The position numbers and the translations under genes are program-made. From the NCBI GenBank assembly GCA_030142905.1, contig JASJOG010000019.1, positions 1,648,501 to 1,712,500 of the forward strand: a stretch of DNA of 64,000 nucleotides, written 5' to 3'. The notes under the pieces were generated by a model. It saw nothing but the letters and a program-made list of their open reading frames with translations, was not told the origin of the DNA and ran no database searches. Positions within the stretch are counted from its first letter, which is position 1; each line of letters starts with the position of its first letter. Origin of the DNA: Heliopora coerulea (lineage: Eukaryota > Cnidaria > Anthozoa > Scleralcyonacea > Helioporidae). Positions 32,992-44,774 of the stretch are shown in pieces.

Positions 32992-33207
32992 TGACAGAAT
33001 AACAATGGTCTCACGTTAAATGTTTGGCTGACGTTCATCTAAGTGACTACCTAAAGTCCTTAGAAAATTGTTTCTAAGCCCTGAACACACATCAAAACTG
33101 AAAATACTTAACAGTGATATAGAAGTAGAATGTGGTGCAGGCAGTGTTGAACGACGCGGAAAAAAAAAACCCCAAAAGGAGAAAATTACCGAAAATTGGA
33201 AGAAGTA

Positions 33208-33260
33208 CTGACGTTTCGAGCGAAGGTCCTCCGTCAGATGAGCCTTTGCTCGAAAGGTCA
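33208..33260 (-). other. Penelope-type terminal motif, second copy
   Basis: Counterpart of 8,828-8,880 with one base changed near its end. Confidence 0.35.
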
Positions 33261-33388
33261 GTATAGTTCCCTGACCGATTCGCCTTTTTGTTTTTAAACG
33301 GTGTACACAGATAGTTCTTTAAGTTTACCTGGCACGTTATCCACTTGCCACTCCATGCTGACATTCTTGAGAACCCTCTAATAATCAG

Positions 33389-33697
33389 TTATCTAGTCAG
33401 CAAATTGCTTGCTTGACTTAAATATAACAGTTGAAAATGGAAATCAACCATCCTAAGTAAATTGTTCACGACGTGCAGCTGCTTTGGTGTTTTACAAGAC
33501 TTCTGCATAAACCATATTAACTCCTTCCCTTGCGGAGGTGTGTTCCTCATTGACGAGTAAAATCGTCTGGTGTCAGCTAGGGTAAAATACTGGAGTTCCT
33601 CCTCGGTCGGAAAAAGTTTCAACTCGTGCTTGCCAGACAAGTTTCCATTTCCTGTTTGTTTCTTGAACGGTTCATTCCATTCAAGAAGTGCAAACCA
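33389..33697 (-). CDS. Conserved minus-strand exon-like ORF, second copy
   Basis: Counterpart of 9,009-9,317. The 83-residue part is identical; the upstream extension carries one V to G change. The frame and acceptor-like site are intact. Confidence 0.4.
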   Translation of the reverse strand, partial: WFALLEWNEPFKKQTGNGNLSGKHELKLFPTEEELQYFTLADTRRFYSSMRNTPPQGKELIWFMQKSCKTPKQLHVVNNLLRMVDFHFQLLYLSQASNLLTR

Positions 33698-35056
33698 CTA
33701 CAAGCAGATGGTAAGTGAAGAGGTAGTTTTGAGAACATACATATATTTAAGAATATGGATATGTATATCTATATACACCTCATGGATTGTCACTCGACAA
33801 TGTGTGAACAACCTTGGTGGGGAAGGAGTTTGTTCATTGATCCAAGAACGATGTATTATGATCACTTGAATTTCGGGCTAGAATCGTTGTTCGAGATAAA
33901 GGGAATACAAAGTTTTTGACTGGACTGAGTGATTTGATTTACTAACTTTCTCACTCTTTCGTAAGTGGATTTTCCCTGCAGGCTCGACGTCCGAATGCAA
34001 TGGATCCGAGGGACTACGACTGAACGTCGTTATGTGAGAAAACCCTAATATCTTACGATTTAGTGATGTTGATGGAAAAAACAGAACCTCTTGAGTTAAG
34101 ACCTTAAATCAATGGTCCGCCCAAGAGACCGAACCTGGGCATTTCAGCTTGGAATAAATTGCGGTGTCCACTATACCGCAGAGGCTGGTGCTTATGCTAT
34201 AAGCTTGAAATGACATATGTTTGATCCAATTTACTTCTAAGTTGGTTTCAGGGCAAGGGCTAGTGTAACAAAGTTCTTCTTGATATCTAAAATTGATTTC
34301 GACAGTTTCACAAAACGTTGAGGTGTTGGTGGCTTATTCAACGTTTGTCACGATTCAGTAATTGTAAAATTTTTTGGTAACGTACCTTCGCTTAATTTTC
34401 ACCCTTTTTATTTATTTATTTTTTTTTTCGACTTTAACTGACTCATTTAGGCAACCAATGGGTAAAAATTTAAAATCTAGCACCCGAATTTTTATATTTT
34501 GATTTCAAAGAGGAACATTGCCTAGCCCTAGCTTTTTTTGTATGGACATTGTCTAATTTTATGTACATTTTACTTGTTTGGTAGTTCACAGCGATCCGCA
34601 TTTAGTATGTCGAAGAATATTTTAATTATCGTTTGAGCTGCTCATTTCTGCTCTTAAATGTAAGAATTAAATTGTACATGGCATCTGTTATTAATCGTAA
34701 ACTTTATGTAGAATTAAACAATGAAACGTAAGATTTTTGTATTAAATATTGTGAATTAATCTTACTGGTCTTACTCAATATTCGGAAAGCACTGTGGGTT
34801 TGATCTTCATCTTTAAAATGTCCAATTCGTAATTCAACATGTCTGAACTCTTTTCGAGGTGGAAATTGCGTGTGGTCGTGCAGTTGGTGATTCCATGAGC
34901 TTTGAATCCTTAGATTTTCCAGTCTATAATCTCGGTAAAGTCGTCGATCTTAATAAAGATTGTAAAGAGCTGGAAAATATAACGTATGATGGACATCGTT
35001 TGAGGTCGAACAGCGACCTTTATATCTCCTAAAGAAACTTGTAGAAGCTTTCAATT

Positions 35057-35295
35057 GACGAAGAAAGTAGGCATCACCTGGTGGAGGCTCAAAAAAGTTT
35101 AAAAGTACAGGATCAGACATGACAATAACGTGGTATTTCATAAAGCAAAATATATTGATGGTTCAAGGAAAGAGGAGATGTTTTGCTAGAGAAATGTGTA
35201 CGTTTTTGTCAATAAGAAATCAGTTTGAACCGATGCCATCTGATAAGGGGCTTGATGTATCGAGGTTCGATTGCATTGTTAGTCGCGAAACACCG
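35057..35295. other. Inverted segment, distal copy
   Basis: Reverse complement of 10,671-10,930, with direct-orientation flanks AGCTTTCAATTGAC on the left and GAGCCCGCAGAAAAGT on the right. It contains a chance plus ORF (35,119-35,334). Confidence 0.85.
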
Positions 35296-35525
35296 GAGCC
35301 CGCAGAAAAGTATATAATAATCTTTCTAAGATAACAATCGGCAATAGTTTTTCGTGTTTGCTTAGCGATGTGAGATGGCCAAATAAAAAAGCTGTATTCG
35401 GTTGGTTAAAGGGTCTACCTTTATGACAAATTTCCAGAGTGTTTGAAAATACAAAGTTTTCTCCGTTGCTCCTAATCCACAAGAAAATAAACCGATCGAA
35501 ATGCCGAACCAATAAAATTGGAAAC

Positions 35526-38500
35526 GTATGATTTCAAAGAAGGAAAATAGCTACGACTTCAATTTAGTTCATATATCTCGAAAAAGAATTAAAAAAATCC
35601 GCTGCGAAGAAGTCACTTCCAAATGTCATGTTATTGAGTGCAAGATCGCTCCTTAACAAGGGAAATGAACTACCAATTGTAATTGACAAACACAACTCTG
35701 ATATAACATTTGTGAGACATGGTTAACCAACAATGTCCCTGGCGAGGTTAATTGCTTTGGATTAACATTACTTAGAATAGACAGACCCTGTAGTAAAGGA
35801 GGCGGAGGAGCAGTGTACATAAACGATAGTATTCCGGTTAAAATCTGCTACGATCTTTGTGATCTGTTTCGAGTGTTTGTGGATTACTCTTCGTACAAAA
35901 TGGTTACCGAGATCAGTTTCCAGAATTGCGGCTAGTGCATATCTTCCATCAAATTTGATTTTAAATGATTTGGACAAAGTTTATGGCTATTTTTATTATT
36001 GCTACGACAGACTGTTTTTGGAAAGCTCGGACCCGGCTTTCATTGTGGCAGGCGACTTTCAATGGATTTCAACAAAAACATTTAACCAGACATTGTAATT
36101 TTAGGCAGGTTGTAAAGCAGCCTACAAGGAACGCGAACACGCTTGATTTGATTTTCATTCATATCGTTGACTGTTTTGAGGATCCAGAATTGTTAGCTTT
36201 GCTCTCAACGTCTGATCATATCGTGATCAAGTGGAAGTCTAAAAGTCGTTTTGCGAAAAATGGTAATACGGTTAAAATAAAAGTAAGACCGCTTAGATCA
36301 GGGATGTCCAACTTTTTTGTGTGAGGGACCACATTCCCATTTTTTCCCAGAAGGAGGGTTGCACAGTAAATGTGGGCAGGATAAGCCATGATTCTATTTA
36401 GAGTTTAGCTAAACTGCTAAAGAAAGTATAATCATACAGTTATATAGTATCTACTGTACTATACTAGTCATGTTGTATTACTACAGTGTACACTGTACAA
36501 TGGCTTGATTGGCATTTTAGTGAGATATCTGGGCATCTTTGTTTTGATAAGTATTTTGAGCTTAGACTAGGGATTAGCTGGCTGGCCGGATATATTCCCT
36601 TGGCAGGCCTGACTCTGGCCCGCGGGCCGTATGTTGGAAATCCCTGGCTTAGACCAACACAGTTGGATCGATTTGGTAATTCCCTGAGAAGTTACGATTG
36701 GTCCACTGTCCTCAGTACCATTGGTGTTTACGAGAAATCTGATATATTTCTTCAAATTACTAATATGATCAAAGAGTATGTTCCAGAAAAAAACAAAAGT
36801 ACCCGAGAACGGCAAACCCTTCATAACTCCCAAAATAAAACGTTTAATTAACAAGCGAGATAAGGCATACAGAATAATTACGATCGAGTGTTTTAAATAC
36901 CTAAGGGGACTAATCTCGGCTGATATTCGAAGTGCTAAAACCACGTTTTACAATGAAAAAGTTCGTCTGAAGCGATGTCCATGCCCCAAATCCTGGTCGA
37001 AGAAAATTATTAGAATTCGGAAAAAGAAAAATGAAGCAACGTTGCCAAATCCAGAAACCGGAATTGCAATAAATGATAAACAATCTGCAGATTACACCAA
37101 TAGCTTCTTCACCAATCTAACCAAGAATTACCCGGAAGTTAAAAGTGAATGGTTAATAAATCATTGCTCAGATGATCTAATAGTTGTAAAGAATGTTGAA
37201 AAGAGTAATACACAATGTCGGTATTAGTAAAGCACCTGAACATACGACCCACATGAGAATTCTAAAGTACTTTGCCAAATGGTTTGCAATCCCTTTAGCT
37301 GAAATATTTAATAAATCATTTAAAACGAGAATTTTTCCAAGAATTTTGAAGAATCACACGGTATGTGGAGTTACTGAAACTGTGCCATGCACGCTTGCCG
37401 AGGATTTGAGACCAATCTCGTTAACAAGTATTTTGACAAAATTGCAGGGATCGTTCGCTGTGAAATGGATGTATGAAGACATAGAAAAATCAGTGATTCC
37501 CAATATGGGGGACTACCAGGATCATCAGCAGTCCATGCCCTTGTTAATTTAGTACACAAGTGGTACAAAGCTATGGATGAGTCTCGCAGGGTAGTTAGAA
37601 TAATATTTCTTGAATGCTGATAGACCTTGAACCTGATAGACCATAACAGATTGCTTGAAAAGATACGGGGAAATCGGTGTTAGACTAGCCTTGATCAATT
37701 GGCTTGCATCCTATCTGAGTAAAAGATCCCATGTCACTAAATTTGGGAACGAAACGTCCGATCTGAAGAGTAAAGGGCGATATACCACAAGGCAGTAACC
37801 TGGGTCATATTGCTTTTGTTGCGCAAATCAACAAATTGTCTTTAGCTGAAAAACAAGGTATGGAATAGGTCTTACAGAGAACAAATGAAGACCATGACAT
37901 CACTGAGGAGGATACTGCTTTGTTCATGGACGACACAGCTATGTTTGAGGTAATAAACACACAGCGACACGTGCCGGGCGTGCAAATTGGCAATACCCAA
38001 AACAAGATCAATAGACTTATACAATTTTCGAAAAATGAAAGAATGGAACTCAATTTGAAGAAGTGCAAAGAAATGGTAATAGATTTTCGCAGAAACAAAA
38101 CTGTTATGCCTCCAACAGAAGTCGGGAACCATGTTTTTAAAAAGGTGAACTCTTATAAATTGCTCGGTTTATGGATTGACGACGTTCTTAAATGGAATAC
38201 AAATACGGATTATATTGTTAAGAAGGCATCGAAAAGATTGCATTTTCTGAAAGTTCTGAAAAGTTATTATGCACCAAAAGAAGACCTCGAAGCCGTTGAT
38301 ACTTCGATTATGAGGTCGACACTTGGATATGAGCCCAAGTTTGGAACGGCAGCCCAACAAAGGAACAATGTAAAGACATTGAAAGAATTCAGAAACGTGC
38401 TGTAGGGATAATTTATCCTGAAATGGGCTATAAACAGGCAACAACCGAGAGTAACTTTAAAACTCTTAAGAGCTGCAGAGATGATATGAGTATTGATTTG

Positions 38501-38640
38501 TCAAGATTTGTGTCAAACCTTGGAGGCCAGTTGGTCAAATAAGAGGGAAAGAGACACAATCATGAAACTTGGGGTCCTCCCTTTCTTATTGGGCCGAAGT
38601 TCGAGGTGTAAATATCTCCTGCCAATCGATGGCAAAGCAA
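35526..38640 (+). pseudogene. Decayed non-LTR retrotransposon (endonuclease, RT, C-terminal part)
   Basis: Longer counterpart of 11,161-13,033. The endonuclease retains FIVAGDF, NANTLDLIF and STSDHIVIKW. After the hAT insertion the connecting region reads NGKPFITPKIKRLINKRDKA and QSADYTNSFFTNL. The reverse transcriptase has LRPISLTSIL, then frameshifts, then the catalytic-type motif LFMDDTAMF near 37,920, MELNLKKCKEMVIDFRR and SYKLLGLWIDDVLKWN. The C-terminal region near 38,390-38,600 has IQKRAVGIIYPEMGY in one frame and SRCKYLLP in another. The order fits CR1/Jockey-like LINEs; stops and frameshifts make it inactive. The 3' end is not delimited. Confidence 0.87.
36299..36646. mobile_element. 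hAT-type miniature element (348 bp)
   Basis: Terminal inverted repeats CAGGGATGTCCAAC and GTTGGAAATCCCTG (14 bp, one mismatch). The 8-bp target duplication is GCTTAGAT (36,291-36,298) on the left and GCTTAGAC (36,647-36,654) on the right, with one later substitution. The unoccupied site exists at 11,929-11,936. It has no transposase and must have been moved in trans. It inserted into an already dead LINE. Confidence 0.93.
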
Positions 38641-38848
38641 TCGGAATCAACACGAAACAGAAGGATTGGCAGCCTCTGCCATTTGCTAACATGATGAAAA
38701 AAGTTTTGAAGCGTCATAGAAACCTCGTTTTGCAAAAGGGGAACCACATGAATCATGCGGTGCCCCCTTTGCTATTGGGGTTTGGTTGGTTGAAGTATTT
38801 GGTGAATTATAATACTGAAAAAATATTTTGAAACTACAAACAGGTATT

Positions 38849-39110
38849 GGCATCACGGTGGTAGCGCTTGTATCTCTGGCCTCGAAGACTAAAGTCCGAT
38901 TCTAGACACGCGCGTTTTCACGTTTTCACAACTTGGCCTTGGTCATATGTGAGGAAAGTGTTGTCCAGTTTTATTCTACTAACCGCACCAAGAACCGTAG
39001 TCTTTCTCGGGGTACCCTGGTTTCATCGTGTGGTAACACTGTACCCATGAGGGATAGTTACTGGACCTCTGGCAAGAACAGTTCAGTTATAATCCAGCAA
39101 AATTAAAGAT
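38849..39110 (+). mobile_element. tRNA-derived SINE
   Basis: A tRNA-like head with an A-box-like GTGGTAGCGCTTGT and B-box-like AAGTCCGATTCTAG (38,892-38,905), followed by a body with TTCTCGGGGTACCCTGGTTT. This layout is familiar from SINEs of cnidarians (recollection). It lies just downstream of the LINE end. Confidence 0.6.
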
Positions 39111-40264
39111 TCTTCCCTGTTGAAATGCAAATCTGGTGAGTTAGAGATTGAAAAGAACCCATGACTTACAGACATACTGTGCATGAAAATCTGCTGATTT
39201 CAATGGACATGTGGACAACTTCTTTCTTGAACAAAAACAACGAAGATGTTTATGAGCAAAATCGTATAACCGAAAGTAAAAATCTAAATCAGTATAAACC
39301 TTCTGGTATGCAATTAAAATATACGGTTTTAAATTATCATACCTAAATCATAATTTTGCTTGATTGAAATTTGAATGCTTAAAATAAGTTCCCTAAAGAT
39401 GATTTATCAGAACAATCTCTATCCCGATCAAGACATCTTTTTACTGTTGTTAAGACTCCACTTTCATTTTTAGCAATTTTGAATTCAATATAGAAACATG
39501 ATTCAAGATAGATGGACAATAATGAATTACTTGTAATGTTTCTCGGTATGCTTGCAAAATTGCACATGCTGATTGGTTGCTGAAGTGTCCGACATTTTAC
39601 GACATTGGACCGACCAGTTCCATCACTGCCGTACGCTTTTTATTCCTGACCGGTAAGTTTAGGCGGGAAAATCTTCAAGCTGGTTTCAATGGAGTTTAAG
39701 AAGAATTAATCATCTACCATGGAAAATTCCGAATGATGAAATGTGGTGGAACACTATTACGCCTTTAGTTCAAAGCTAATTGTCTAAAAGTACGGCCAAT
39801 AAATGTTTGACTGGTGGAAATGAGAAGCAAGACGAATAAGAAACGAGGTACGGTAAACAGCAACATCCTACGACAAAAACTCAGTTTAAAATGGGCAAGA
39901 AAACCAACCAAAAGCTATATAGTAAATTCCTTATGAAGCTCGTTTTTTCGTTTTGTACTCGAAAGTATTTGCCTTCTGTTTTTTCGCACAGACCTAGCGC
40001 CTTCGTCACTCGCTCTGTATGAAAATCTCAAGTAAATACTTCCAGTATAGACCTCTCTTTTGGTTAGTAAGTATTTAATATCTCTTTAGTTTTTTAAAGA
40101 ATATAATAGAATGGTAAAGACAGTCCAGTGCCTACAGACCCTCATTTGGCGGAAAGACGGTGCTGTTCTTTGTTTTGAAGCAACCTTTGAATGGGTTTTC
40201 TGATTTTGGTGTCAAGGGAAGGTTATCTGTATTGATAATTCACAAACTTTTCGCACTGCATGAA
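39111..40264. other. No gene recognised
   Basis: AT-rich sequence with short chance ORFs only. Confidence 0.6.
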
Positions 40265-40735
40265 CGTTTTTTGGTTTGGTTCAATACGTTGGTGTGAAAC
40301 ACTTCCTGTTGTAGTTCTAAAAGACTCATAACGGAATGAACTCAAGGAGGCCTTAAGTAAAGTTAATTATTCACCGAAGTGGAGGCATGGTGCAATTGAA
40401 TAAGTGCTATTAATTCGTATTTAGGCGCGATTAATACGCTTTTTATCAGCATTTGGTTTGGATCAATACTTTGGAGTTAAACACTTCATGTTGTTGAAAT
40501 TTATATGTTAGAACTATGAGAACTTGGAAATATCATGAGATGATAGATGAACGATCGTCCATCTATCATCTCACTTCATGTTGAAGTTCTAAAAGATTCA
40601 TAACGAGATGAACTCAAGGAGGCCTAAGGTAAAGTTAATTATTCACCGAAGTAGAGACATGATGGAAGTGAATAAGTGCTTTTAATTCGTATTTAGGCGC
40701 GATTAACATGCTGTTTACCACTGGATAACAATGAG
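40265..40735. repeat. Imperfect tandem duplication with hairpin insert
   Basis: About 200 bases (GACTCATAACGGAATGAACT through TAATTCGTATTTAGGCGCGA) are repeated from about 40,450. The second unit contains an extra stretch with a perfect 14-bp hairpin (40,536-40,549 with 40,560-40,573, arms TGAGATGATAGATG) whose sequence resembles the SINE end at 50,150. Confidence 0.7.
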
Positions 40736-40906
40736 GCGAACGAGGACTTCGCAGCAGCCGAATTGTTGAGTTGGCCAATCGTTTTACTGTTTTAGCTCTC
40801 TTGGGAGTTCAACCGGTTTCACCACGGAGAATACTTGGTTTAGTCTGCTTCAAAGAGAGCAGGCAAGATGGCAGTACAAGATGGCTATGCAAAGACAGAT
40901 TAATGT

Positions 40907-41096
40907 TTGGGAGTTTTAGGCCCGGAACGTTCACTGAAAAACTCAAAATGGTTGAAAAACGAAGGATTTCAAGGGAAAGGACCTATTGTCCTTCATTCAC
41001 TTCGCAGTGGGCGAAGAAGCAAAATTATCCAGCCGATAACAGGCGTGTTTGCCACCCAGCACGTGGTTGACATAGTGCACAGCTTTGATGAAATGA
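40907..41096 (+). CDS. Possible coding end upstream of a tiny putative intron
   Basis: Frame without an ATG start, containing GKGPIVLHSLRSGRRSKIIQ and TGVFATQHVVDIVHSFDEM. Unspliced it ends AGT AAC TGA. If the GT at 41,097 and AG at 41,124 were used, it would join in frame to 41,125-41,213. A competing frame starting MFGSFRPGTFTEKLK overlaps it, so which is coding, if any, is unclear. Confidence 0.25.
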
Positions 41097-41124
41097 GTAA
41101 CTGACCTTTGTCGTTCTGTTACAG

Positions 41125-41213
41125 GTTTCGTTGGTCAGTTCTTGTCCACTGCCTGCATAAAATCAGTACAAACTCTTGGACCTTGGAGAATTTCTCTGAT
41201 CTCCATCAACAAA
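41125..41213 (+). CDS. Candidate exon (29 codons)
   Basis: Acceptor CTTTGTCGTTCTGTTACAG and an ideal donor GTAAGTAAG bound 89 bases. After two bases they read FVGQFLSTACIKSVQTLGPW and RISLISINK. The sites are strong and the composition is protein-like. The only nearby upstream partner leaves a 28-nt intron. Family unknown. Confidence 0.4.
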
Positions 41214-42564
41214 GTAAGTAAGTGAACAAGTTTGTGTCATTGCACTCAGCAGAGTTCCGTTGAAGTATAATGGTACACGTGCCGTTGGTATTTTGCAATA
41301 GGTATTGACGTTTATTTCTCCCCCACTTGATAAAATTCATTAAAGCCAGTGGTAAACGATATAATATCGTTTTGTACCAATGGGCATCATGGTGGTATGT
41401 ACATTTGATGTTAAGCGGCTGCACAATCCAACATTCCTTGCACTTTATTTTTTGCAAGAAAAAATGTTTGACCGAAGTCAAATTTTCATCCAACCAACAT
41501 GGTTAGATAAACAAGTGATGGCCAGTGTCATTCAAAATTTGAACATTTGTCTGGGTCTCCGTTCAACTTTAATTTTTATTGAACGTTACATGTACATTTT
41601 GGCAAACGTATTAGTAAATTATGATTGATACCAACTTTAACCTGAAGATAGTGGTGCATTGGACTCCAAAGACTGGAACTCTGTCTCCTTATACTTATCC
41701 TCATGGCTGAAAGAAGCCAAAATGGGAGCAGTAATGTACAGTAGATCCAAAACAAAAGTGTATTTTTTCTCATGTGGGACTATCAGGAACATGGAAAAAA
41801 AATTGTTTTAAACCATTGTTTTTTGTGGGCAGTTAATTTTGAAAAATATACAGTCTTGTAGGCATTGTCCTTTACTGTACTTTCTTGGGATTAAAAAAAA
41901 AAAAACTTTCAAAGAAAAACCAAACTTTTAGTTTACCAAGTTTTCGGCAATAGGTCATGTCTTATGACATAGGGGACTGAGGTGACCAGCATGTTGACTT
42001 TCATGTCTGCCTTGATGTTGTGATCAAAATCTAGTTTGTAGGGTTTTTTTCCAGTAATTTTAGAGTTTAATGTTATTGTAGCAGTGTAAGAAGAATTTGT
42101 AATGAGGAATTGGGCAATGAGAACCTACCATGATCAGTGAACAGCAGACTACAGTACAAGGGCTTGAAAGCCAGTCCATCAAAACTGCAGTAATCTGTGT
42201 TAGCTTTTGTAAACCATTCTGAAGGGAAAATGTCATCTAAGAAATAATTAATTTATCAATCTAATGTATTTGCAAATTTATATATTAATAATGACAGAGG
42301 TTTAATGCAATGCTGCTTCTGATTGTGTGTTATTTATACTCCATTCTTGATGAAGCACAGGAAAAGAGCACAGGCAAACATTTAAAAAAAACGTTCTTGA
42401 GGATCACCTGATCCTGGCCAGTCAAAAATGTTTTAAATTTTTGACTTATACAGTATTAGGAGAAAGTAATTTTTAATTGGTGAAATACAGCTTGCTTTTT
42501 GTTATTTTGTGTCTGACTCTATTTTATAAAATAAATAGTTCATAATTTGGCATCCTCCATTCAG
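41214..42564. other. Probable intronic or intergenic sequence
   Basis: No gene recognised. It has AT-rich stretches, an A run near 41,895 and chance ORFs. Confidence 0.5.
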
Positions 42565-42691
42565 TTTTGATTACACTTGGGAAATTTGGTACAACACTGA
42601 AAAATCTAGATTTGCTCTTAACTGTCACCCCAGTGGATTGCATCAAATCACAAACCATATATGTAATGCAACACCGAAGTGGAGGGACAAG
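42565..42691 (+). CDS. Candidate exon
   Basis: Flanked by an acceptor (CATCCTCCATTCAG) and a weak donor GTACTA. Two frames are open. One gives FDYTWEIWYNTEKSRFALNC then HPSGLHQITNHICNATPKW; the other gives LITLGKFGTTLKNLDLLLTV then QTIYVMQHRSGGT. Neither joins directly in phase to the neighbouring candidate exons, so either an exon is missing or one of the calls is wrong. Confidence 0.3.
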
Positions 42692-43295
42692 GTACTATGC
42701 ATTGGTTCTAAATATGCCAGAACCCAAAAACAATATTTACCTGTCTAAATGAGTAGCACACTAAAGCTTATTAAAAATGTTTCTGCTAGTTCAAGTTACC
42801 TTTGAAATAATGGTTGTGAATGTCAGATTCCTATGACTTTAGCTACTTATCAGCAGGGATCAATTCTAAAATCTTTCTTCTAGGGACAAAAGTGTCTGAG
42901 GATATTACCCTGAGCTTTGGCTATCCTGGGAAATTTTTCTTTTACCTGGGTCAAATTTTTTACTGTCAAAAGAGTAGGCATCTGACTAAGTCCAACTTAA
43001 AATTTGAAAGATAGCACAAGGGGAGATTAACATTTACTGAGTGTACATTGTGGTGGGAAATCTTGGTTACTGGTAGGTTAATGTTACCCTAGATCAATAT
43101 TTGAATGATATTGAATAATAGAGATCAAATTTCAACACAGGTTTCTATTTTCAGTGATAATAAGCTGTATTATATGGGATTGAGAAATATGTTTATTAGT
43201 TAAAATTTCTTGATTCTGACACTTAGACTAATATAGGCTAATACCAGTCATCAGTCAAAAAAATGGTGCAGAGTTAATGAAAAGTGTTTCTGTAG

Positions 43296-43432
43296 GGAGA
43301 CATCTACTGGCTATTGCTGAGCATGTCTGTGATGTCCACAGCCCAATTGAAGTCCTGATGAGTAGTGTCCAAAAACCTGTGTTCTTCAGGGACTGGTTGT
43401 ACATAGCCCTGATAGCTTATCTGGTGTATACA
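43296..43432 (+). CDS. Candidate exon with hydrophobic segment
   Basis: 137 bases between an acceptor (AGTGTTTCTGTAG) and a consensus donor GTAAGTCC. After two bases they give 45 codons: RHLLAIAEHVCDVHSPIEVL, MSSVQKPVFFRDW and LYIALIAYLVYT. The last part is a likely membrane segment. The donor lies about 40 bases before an inserted LINE fragment, which would be intronic. Family unknown. Confidence 0.5.
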
Positions 43433-43473
43433 GTAAGTCCTGATTGTTTAGTAGGGCTGTCCTGACTTGAGAA

Positions 43474-44230
43474 ACAAACAACAACAACAACAGTTGTTTT
43501 ATGGCTGTTTTCCCCACTTATGTAGGGGTTGGCCGGTGACTCTATACAGCAGCCTCCTCCACCTCCCCCTATCCTTCACATCTTCCCTTTTCAACTCATA
43601 CTCTCTCATGTCCCTTTCCACCACCTGGTTCCATGTCGTCCTTGGCCTTCCCAGTCCTCTCTTACCTTCCACCTCAAATGACATAATTTTTTTTACCCAA
43701 TCATCACCATCCTTCCGCAGTACATGTCCCAACCATCTTAACCTATTCTGTTTCATGGCATCAGACACTGACTCAATCCCCAGTCTTTCCCTCAGCTCTG
43801 CTCTTGGCACTCTTCCTCTCAGCAATACACCACACATCCATCTCACCATCCTCATCTCCATACTTTCCAATCTCCCACTTTGCTCTGCCATCATGGCCCA
43901 TGTTTCACTTCCACATACCATAATACTCCTCACACATGTCATATACACCTTCCCCTTCAGTTTAAATGACACTTCCTTGTCAAGATTCCTGATAACTCCT
44001 TAAACTTCCTCCACACACAGTGTGCCCTTGCCAGGGATGCAGAATTTGCTCCTCCACCCCCATTCAGCATGTCACCCAGGTAACAAAACTTTCCAACATT
44101 CTCTACATGAACCCTATTTCCCAGATCCAAACTCTCCTCCACATTCCTATCCTCTTCATCACTTACTCTTTCACACATCTTGCACACAAACATATCCTCA
44201 ACTCTAACCAGAGAGCCCTTCACACCTGAG
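43474..44230 (-). pseudogene. C-terminal fragment of an RTE/CR1-like LINE reverse transcriptase
   Basis: The upstream minus frame (43,957-44,223) has NVGKFCYLGDMLNGGGGANS and KFKELSGILTRK. A frameshift then leads to 43,499-43,972 with LKGKVYMTCVRSIMVCGSET, EMRMVRWMCGV, RLRWLGHVLRKDGDDWV and GRPRTTWNQVVERD. This order (YLGD, GSETW, RMVRWMCG, RLRWxGH, GRPxxTW) is characteristic of the region after the RT palm in many metazoan LINE ORF2 proteins. The element ends almost at the stop codon with a short GTT repeat (43,474-43,495 on this strand), as in RTE-type LINEs with minimal 3' UTR. It is 5'-truncated, the usual product of incomplete reverse transcription. Confidence 0.85.
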
Positions 44231-44664
44231 CATCGCTTGTGTACCCATCCATTGCATCCTGAACTTTTACTCAGAATACATGTAGTGGGATGTACCCTGA
44301 AGTGGGTTAGCTGAAGGGTTGGGTAAACTGTTATAGGCCAAGGGTGAACTTCAGAAATTTATATTGGTTAAATAGTAATACCATATACAAGCCTTTCATT
44401 GAAGAAAATGACAGGCATGCTGGGCACTACATGCCTAATGCAATCCAGGTATGCATTGGCATGTGAAGTTATATTTAGTTGTAAATCATAGCCTATAATA
44501 CGTAGAAGGTGTGGGGTAAATCAAAATGCATCAGCATTCAAACAAATAAAGGATCAAATATCCAGATGAAAAGACTTGTATTAATTCAGAAGTCACAACA
44601 GCATTGAAAATGGAAAGAAATGAAGAAAAAAATATGTAAGTAATAGCATGAAATGAGGTATATT

Positions 44665-44772
44665 AGCTATTAAACCTCCCACTTGATGAGGGTTGTTTAG
44701 TAAAATTCCCGAGGGCCGAAACCCAAGGAAATTTTACTAAATGATCTGAATCAACCAGGAGGTTTAATAGCT
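44665..44772. mobile_element. Foldback hairpin interrupted by a hAT element at its end
   Basis: AGCTATTAAACCTCC at 44,665 pairs with GGAGGTTTAATAGCT at 44,758, and the inner TTTAGTAAAATT pairs with AATTTTACTAAA. The right edge overlaps the target duplication of the hAT element at 44,775. Confidence 0.65.
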
Positions 44773-44774
44773 AA

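Larger units (their letters stand above)
27977..37745. repeat. Segment duplication, distal copy
   Basis: Second copy of 4,146-13,033. It is longer mainly because of an extra 533-bp repeat near 31,200-31,700 and a 348-bp hAT element in the LINE. After 37,745 the LINE continues here but not in the proximal copy, so this copy preserves the ancestral right side. Confidence 0.9.

Noticed and set aside
36486..36851. 121-codon plus ORF in the distal LINE
   Set aside because: It spans the hAT element boundary and joins element sequence to LINE sequence; a chance fusion with no ancestral counterpart.
40771..41070. 99-codon plus ORF
   Set aside because: Overlaps a competing frame and shows no motif; only the downstream splice-bounded segment at 41,125-41,213 is retained, with low confidence.
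43467..44003. 178-codon plus ORF
   Set aside because: Shadow of the LINE reverse transcriptase fragment on the minus strand, which has the family motifs.
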